NCBI RefSeq assembly: GCF_000760935.2 | Contig: NZ_CP049744.1 | Location: 2,821,501 to 2,885,500 of the forward strand | Source of the DNA: Rhodococcoides fascians A25f | Lineage (GTDB): Bacteria > Actinomycetota > Actinomycetes > Mycobacteriales > Mycobacteriaceae | Length of the DNA stretch: 64,000 bases | Direction: 5' to 3' | Part shown: positions 60,601-64,000 of the stretch, one piece after another | How positions within the stretch are numbered: the stretch's first letter is position 1 | Layout of the letters: each line of letters opens with the position of its first letter | The notes under the pieces: generated by a model | Seen by the model: only the letters and a program-made list of their open reading frames with translations | The model's database searches: none | What the model was told of the DNA's origin: nothing | Program-made: the position numbers and the translations under genes

Positions 60601-61209
60601 CTTCAGCGTCTCGAGCAGGTCGGACTCCGCCGTGCGCAACGACGCACAGTAGATCGGAAGGGCCGTGGCACCGGCGTTCTCGACCGCGGCGGCGAGAGCA
60701 TCGATGTACGTGGTGTTTCCGGCCAGATGCTGCGCGCGGTAATAGAGGATCGCCACCGTCGGACCGTCGGAGTGCGGGGTCGAGTTCCGTTCGAGGTGCC
60801 CCCACGTCGGCAGGTGCCGCGGAGCATCGAAACCGTGACCGGTGAGCAACACGGTGTCGGAGAGGAAGTTGTACAGCTGACGCAGGTTGTCCGACCCGCC
60901 CTCGGCCAGATAGTTGTGTGCCTGCGCGGCGACGTTGGCCGGCACCGTCGAGATCTCCATCAGATCCGCATCCGGTGCCTGCTCACCGCCGAGAACGACA
61001 ACCGGAAGCCCGGTGGCGAGTACGGCGTCGATGCCCGCCTCCCACGAGCGGCGCGATCCGAGAATGCGCACGATGATCAGCTCGGCCGATTCGGCCATCG
61101 ACGGGATGTCCTGCGCCAGTAGACGAGATGGGTTGCCCCAGGTGAAGTCGGCTCCGCTGGCACGGGCGCTGAGCAGATCTGTGTCCGACGTGGACAGCAA
61201 CAAGAACAC
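57604..61209 (-). CDS. cobN: cobaltochelatase subunit CobN
   Basis: 1,201 residues from a GTG (61209) preceded by GAGGAGGG. CobN is the large subunit of the aerobic ATP-dependent cobaltochelatase that, with CobS and CobT, inserts Co2+ into hydrogenobyrinate a,c-diamide. Diagnostic stretches: FSAYPTKHARIGNAVGLDTP, MVHLGKHGNLEWLPGK, KLAWETGQAMAESLLARY, SVWGTSAMRTSGDDIAEVFA and GYKGAFEIAATVDYLFGYDA. The length is typical. Partner chelatase subunits are not in this window. A cobalamin riboswitch occupies the 5' leader, so expression should fall when B12 is plentiful. The gene is divergent from cobG. Confidence 0.97.
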   Translation of the reverse strand: MFLLLSTSDTDLLSARASGADFTWGNPSRLLAQDIPSMAESAELIIVRILGSRRSWEAGIDAVLATGLPVVVLGGEQAPDADLMEISTVPANVAAQAHNYLAEGGSDNLRQLYNFLSDTVLLTGHGFDAPRHLPTWGHLERNSTPHSDGPTVAILYYRAQHLAGNTTYIDALAAAVENAGATALPIYCASLRTAESDLLETLKSADALIVTVLAAGGTKPAGASAGGDDEAWDVAELAALDVPILQGLCLTSSRATWSENDDGLSPLDVATQVAVPEFDGRLITVPFSFKEIDDDGLTTYVPDHERAARVAGIAVRHARLRHIPAADRRIALMFSAYPTKHARIGNAVGLDTPASAIALMSDMRTAGYDLGPVDGPDSVPGLAARDGDALIHALIARGGQDPNWLTDAQLEGNPIRISAAQYRTWFEQLPADLRDGVIEHWGPAPGDLYVDRTADPNGEIVIAAMQFGNVVIMVQPPRGFGEKPVAIYHDPDLPPSHHYLAAYRWISATEADGGFGADAMVHLGKHGNLEWLPGKTLGMSASCGTDAALGDLPLIYPFLVNDPGEGTQAKRRAHATLVDHLIPPMARAESYGDISRLEQLLDEHANISALDPAKLPAIRQQIWTLMTAAQMHKDLGLEERPDEEVFDDMLLHVDGWLCEIKDVQIRDGLHILGQEPVGDAEVELVLAMLRARQMWGGEQTVPGLREALGLSEDGDEERTRVDSIEAVAHGLVAAMQATQWNPDEAERVAGEHGDVVAEILKFAAAEVVPRLRGTSREIQQVLHALDGGFIAAGPSGSPLRGLINVLPTGRNFYSVDPKAVPSKLAWETGQAMAESLLARYRQDHGEWPKSVGLSVWGTSAMRTSGDDIAEVFALLGVSPVWDEASRRVTRLEVIDLGELGRPRIDVTVRISGFFRDAFPHVLALLDDAVRMVAALDEEPDQNYVRAHAQADLAEHGDERRSTTRIFGSKPGTYGAGLLQLIDSKTWRSDDDLAQVYTTWGGFAYGRGLDGVPASDDMRTAYKRIAVAAKNTDTREHDIADSDDYFQYHGGMVATVRALTGKSPEAYIGDSTRPESVRTRTLSEETARVFRARVVNPKWLEAMRRHGYKGAFEIAATVDYLFGYDATTGVVQDWMYEKLAETYVLDEQNQKFMQQSNPWALHGIAERLLEAVERKMWAEPNEQVLDGLRQIYLETEGELEGE

Positions 61210-61261
61210 GGGTAACGCCCTCCTCGGGGGTTTTCGCGCCCCTGACCTAGGTGAATCTTCT

Positions 61262-61380
61262 CTTCGGTTCGTCGGCGAGAGGGTCTGACTCCGGCCCGTG
61301 CACCCGAAGTGCAGGGGCCGTTACAGTGGCGCGACCGTACCGGATTCTCGCCGGTTTCCTCTCGGCCTGAGCCGTGTCGA
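61262..61380 (-). ncRNA. cobalamin riboswitch in the cobN leader
   Basis: On the minus strand the leader shows the AdoCbl aptamer signatures in order: GAGGAAACCGGCGAGAATCC, then GCGCCACTGTAACGG (the B12 box), a long GCACTTCGGGTGC hairpin, and CCGGAGTCAGACC. A GGGGCGC/CCCC-rich segment near 61226-61245, next to the GAGGAGG ribosome-binding site, can act as the expression platform by sequestering it. It should repress cobN when adenosylcobalamin is abundant. Confidence 0.93.
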
Positions 61381-61441
61381 CAGAATGCTACCGGTGCGAG
61401 TGGCACATCGGTCCACCTGTCGCGCTTGTAGCCTGGTGAAC

Positions 61442-62572
61442 ATGAGTTCTCCTGACAGATCGGTGCCCGACAGCTGCCCAGGAGCGCTGACGACGCACCT
61501 CGCTGCGGACGGTCCGCTCGCGCGGATCAGGCTGCCGGGTGGTGTGGTGCTGCCGGAACAGATGCAGGTCCTGGCGCGGGCTGCAGAGGAACTGGGCGAC
61601 GGGACCGTGGAGCTGACCTCCCGGGGCAACGTCCAGCTGCGGGCGGTCTCGGACCCGGTCGCCCTGGCGAGCAGGTTGGCCGAGGCCGGATTGCTCCCGT
61701 CCGCAACGCACGAGCGGGTGCGCAACATCCTCGCCTCACCACTCTCGGGACGGGTCGGCGGTCTCACGGACGTGCGTGCGCTCGTCCGTGAGCTGGACGA
61801 AGAACTCTGCGCGCGCCGCGACCTGGCCGAACTGCCCGGGCGAACGCTGTTCGCCCTCGACGACGGGCGCGGCGACATGGGCGGACTCGAACCGGATTTC
61901 GGTGCGTACGCCCAGTCCGACGGGTCGTACGCGCTGCTGCTAGCAGGCCGGGACAGCGGAGTTCGAGTGGATCGAGACAGCGTGGTGCCGACGCTGCTGA
62001 ACTGCGCCGCAGCCTTCGTGGAACTGCGAGAATCCGAATGGCGGTTGGCCGAAGTCGACAACGGCATTGTTCGAATCGTCGAACTGCTCGGGCTCTCTGC
62101 GGGCATTGCGCTGCCGTTGCCCGCACCTGTCGAGGTACCGCCGATCGGCTGGCTCGAGCAGGACGACGGGCTGGTGGCCCTGGCCGCAGGACTTGCCAAC
62201 GGCGTTATCGGCGCACGATTGGCCGAGTTCCTCGCCGCCATCGAACGACCGGTGATCGTGACTCCGTGGAGGTCGCTGATCGTGTGCGATCTGGACGAGG
62301 AGCCCGCCGAACAAGTTGTCCGGGTGCTGGCCCCGATGGGCCTGATCTTCGACGCCGAATCACCGTGGATCCGGGTGAGCGCGTGTACCGGATCGCCGGG
62401 CTGTGCGAAATCGTTGGCCGACGTCCGATCCGACCTGAAGGCGGCGGTCGACGCCCGGATGACTCCGCGTGACGAGCGGCAACACTGGTCCGGGTGCGAG
62501 CGGCGCTGTGGGCGACCGAAAGGTGAGGTCACCGACGTGATCGCAACAGGAATCGGCTACCAGGTGTCCTGA
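61442..62572 (+). CDS. cobG: precorrin-3B synthase (CobG)
   Basis: 376 residues from the ATG at 61442. Two ferredoxin-like half domains of the sulfite/nitrite reductase type are visible: LARIRLPGGVVLPEQMQVLA with VELTSRGNVQLRAV, and the second WLEQDDGLVALAAGLANGVI. The Fe4S4/siroheme-type Cys motif is SACTGSPGCAKSLADV followed by HWSGCERRCGRPKGEV. CobG oxidises precorrin-3A to precorrin-3B with O2, the step that defines the aerobic B12 pathway. It begins the cobG-cobH-cobI operon, and its promoter region is shared with the cobN riboswitch leader on the opposite strand. Confidence 0.95.
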   Translation: MSSPDRSVPDSCPGALTTHLAADGPLARIRLPGGVVLPEQMQVLARAAEELGDGTVELTSRGNVQLRAVSDPVALASRLAEAGLLPSATHERVRNILASPLSGRVGGLTDVRALVRELDEELCARRDLAELPGRTLFALDDGRGDMGGLEPDFGAYAQSDGSYALLLAGRDSGVRVDRDSVVPTLLNCAAAFVELRESEWRLAEVDNGIVRIVELLGLSAGIALPLPAPVEVPPIGWLEQDDGLVALAAGLANGVIGARLAEFLAAIERPVIVTPWRSLIVCDLDEEPAEQVVRVLAPMGLIFDAESPWIRVSACTGSPGCAKSLADVRSDLKAAVDARMTPRDERQHWSGCERRCGRPKGEVTDVIATGIGYQVS

Positions 62573-62626
62573 GCACCGGGAGACCGGCTTCCGGCCGAGG
62601 GGTCCCTCTCCCCTATCGTGACACGC

Positions 62627-63253
62627 ATGCACGACTACGTCCGCGACGGCGCGGAGATCTACCGCCAATCTTTCGCAACCATTCGAGCCGAAGCAGATCT
62701 GTCTCGATTCGCGCCGGATGTTGCCCAGGTGGTCGTACGCATGATCCACGCTGTCGGTGAGATCGACTTGACCGAGACCATCGGATTCACGCCCGACGTG
62801 GTGGGTTCCGCTCGAACCGCCCTGCGCGCAGGCGCTCCGGTGCTGTGCGATGCCAACATGGTCGCCGCCGGCATCACTCGTCGCCGTCTTCCGGCCGACA
62901 ACGAGGTGCTGTGCACTCTGTCCGATCCTCGGGTACCGGATTTGGCTCGGAGTATGGGCACCACGAGAACTGCTGCCGCGCTGGAGTTGTGGGGCGAGAA
63001 GCTCGGCGGTGCCGTCGTCGCGATCGGAAACGCGCCGACCGCACTGTTCCACCTGATGGAGATGCTCGCGGCCGGAGCCCCGAAGCCCGCAGCCATCGTC
63101 GGCGGCCCGGTGGGATTCATCGGCGCAGCGGAGTCGAAGGAAGATCTGATCGCGGCCGACCTCGGCGTGGAGTATCTGGTCGTCCGAGGTAGACGTGGTG
63201 GCAGCCCCATCACCGTCGCCGCGGTCAATGCCATTGCGAGCGAACAGGAATGA
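62627..63253 (+). CDS. cobH: precorrin-8X methylmutase (CobH)
   Basis: 208 residues from the ATG at 62627; a GTG three codons earlier is an alternative. The catalytic His lies in [19 protein letters not shown]. Other family landmarks are [40 protein letters not shown] and [14 protein letters not shown], with [19 protein letters not shown] at the end. It moves the C11 methyl of precorrin-8X to C12, giving hydrogenobyrinic acid. The stop overlaps the cobI start by ATGA. Confidence 0.96.
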   Translation: MHDYVRDGAEIYRQSFATIRAEADLSRFAPDVAQVVVRMIHAVGEIDLTETIGFTPDVVGSARTALRAGAPVLCDANMVAAGITRRRLPADNEVLCTLSDPRVPDLARSMGTTRTAAALELWGEKLGGAVVAIGNAPTALFHLMEMLAAGAPKPAAIVGGPVGFIGAAESKEDLIAADLGVEYLVVRGRRGGSPITVAAVNAIASEQE

Positions 63254-64000
63254 GCGCTGTCGGAAAGTTGTGGGGAGTCGGCGTCGGCCCGGGTGACCCG
63301 GAGCTGTTGACCGTCAAGGCTGCTCGTGTGATCGCCGAGGCCGATGTTGTTGCATTCCACAGCGCTCGGCACGGCCGCAGCATCTCGCGCGCCCTCGCGG
63401 CCGGGTACATGCGTGACGGTCAACTCGAGGAGCACCTGGTGTACCCGGTGACCACCGAGGCGACGGCTCATCCCGGTGGGTATCAAGGTGCGATCGACGA
63501 GTTCTACGAGTCCGCTGCTGCACGGCTCGCCGCTCATCTCGACGCCGGTCGGTCGGTTGCGCTTCTGGCCGAGGGTGATCCGCTGTTCTACAGCTCGTAC
63601 ATGCACATGCACAAACGTCTGGCGCACCGGTTCGAGGTCGAGGTGGTTCCCGGCGTGACCTCGGTCAGTGCTGCGTCGGCGGCGCTGGCAACTCCACTGG
63701 TGGAGCGCGACGAGGTGTTGACCGTCCTGCCCGGAACACTGCCCACCGGCGAACTCACACGCCGACTACGCGGTACCGACGCCGCGGTCATCATGAAACT
63801 CGGGCGAACGTATCCGACAGTGCTCGACGCACTGGAACGATCGGGCAGGCTGGACGAGGCGCGATACGTCGAGCGGGCCAGTACACCCGACCAGCGCGTC
63901 CTCGATGCCGCCGACGCGGACGACGTCCCGTACTTCTCGATGATCGTGGTGCCGAGCCCCTCCAACCGAGCCGAGACGCCCACCAGCACGGGTGAAGTGG
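63250..64000 (+). CDS. cobI: precorrin-2 C20-methyltransferase CobI, 5' part (probably CobIJ fusion)
   Basis: Starts [20 protein letters not shown] and stays open to the window edge (about 250 codons visible, no stop). The tetrapyrrole methylase signature [18 protein letters not shown], then [20 protein letters not shown] and [20 protein letters not shown], places the SAM-binding active site between its two domains. CobI adds the C20 methyl to precorrin-2. In actinobacteria CobI is often fused to CobJ; the reading continues past the normal CobI length (~245 residues), which hints at a fusion, but the end is outside the window. Confidence 0.9.
   Translation, partial: MSAVGKLWGVGVGPGDPELLTVKAARVIAEADVVAFHSARHGRSISRALAAGYMRDGQLEEHLVYPVTTEATAHPGGYQGAIDEFYESAAARLAAHLDAGRSVALLAEGDPLFYSSYMHMHKRLAHRFEVEVVPGVTSVSAASAALATPLVERDEVLTVLPGTLPTGELTRRLRGTDAAVIMKLGRTYPTVLDALERSGRLDEARYVERASTPDQRVLDAADADDVPYFSMIVVPSPSNRAETPTSTGEV

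Noticed and set aside
1..64000. tRNA, rRNA, insertion sequences or prophage genes
   Set aside because: I saw no cloverleaf, no rRNA sequence, no transposase or integrase motif, and no terminal inverted repeats with target duplications.

Overview
The window looks like a chromosome segment of a high-GC mycolic-acid actinomycete of the Nocardiaceae, most probably Rhodococcus or a close relative. The evidence is an RbpA RNA-polymerase-binding protein, an F420-type flavin/deazaflavin reductase, an apolipoprotein N-acyltransferase, a fused PabA-PabB, an actinobacterial cobN / cobG-cobH-cobI(J) locus, and frequent GTG starts. The genus is inferred; nothing in the sequence names the species.

Left part (1-13 kb) is an accessory patchwork. 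It holds an N-acetylglutamate-synthase-like GNAT protein, an NTF2-like plus SDR pair behind a MerR-type promoter dyad, a frameshifted TolB-like lipoprotein, a DUF6745-like gene with a small partner, and a run of small secreted, membrane and Nudix genes. That run is punctuated by four imperfect 36-bp direct repeats. It continues with a divergent SnoaL/ArsR pair around a perfect dyad, a tautomerase gene broken by an in-frame amber codon, and a TetR gene. The tautomerase and tetR promoters share an operator-like dyad. From 13 to 16.4 kb lie a KefB-like antiporter, TerB, a small zinc-finger protein and rbpA with a SigH/SigR-type promoter and a strong terminator.

The centre (16.6-47.3 kb) is a biosynthetic island. 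On the + strand an AroQ-type mutase is followed 9 bp later by a fused aminodeoxychorismate synthase; convergent to them are a small secreted protein and one giant 8,919-residue NRPS gene. The NRPS reads as seven modules: C-(half C)-A-T / C-A(Ser)-T / C-A-T-E / C-A-T / C-A(Thr)-T-E / C-A-T / C-A-T-TE. Adenylation domains 1 and 3 lie in two apparently identical in-frame 1,529-bp blocks with codon usage unlike the rest of the gene. The first C domain and the TE resemble those of EntF, so a capped heptapeptide, perhaps a macrolactone, is expected.

The right part (47.3-64 kb) is core genome. It contains lnt, a YtcJ-like amidohydrolase, fxsA, a NarL-type two-component system, a TSUP permease, tldD/tldE, a VOC protein, a PPOX reductase, cobN under a cobalamin riboswitch, and the divergent cobG-cobH-cobI(J) operon, whose last gene runs off the window. 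From memory, rbpA, ppm1/lnt, fxsA, cobN, cobG, cobH and cobI follow the same order in Mycobacterium tuberculosis (Rv2050-Rv2066). Against that background the mutase, pabAB, secreted-protein and NRPS genes look inserted between rbpA and lnt, where the mannosyltransferase gene ppm1 would be expected and is not seen.
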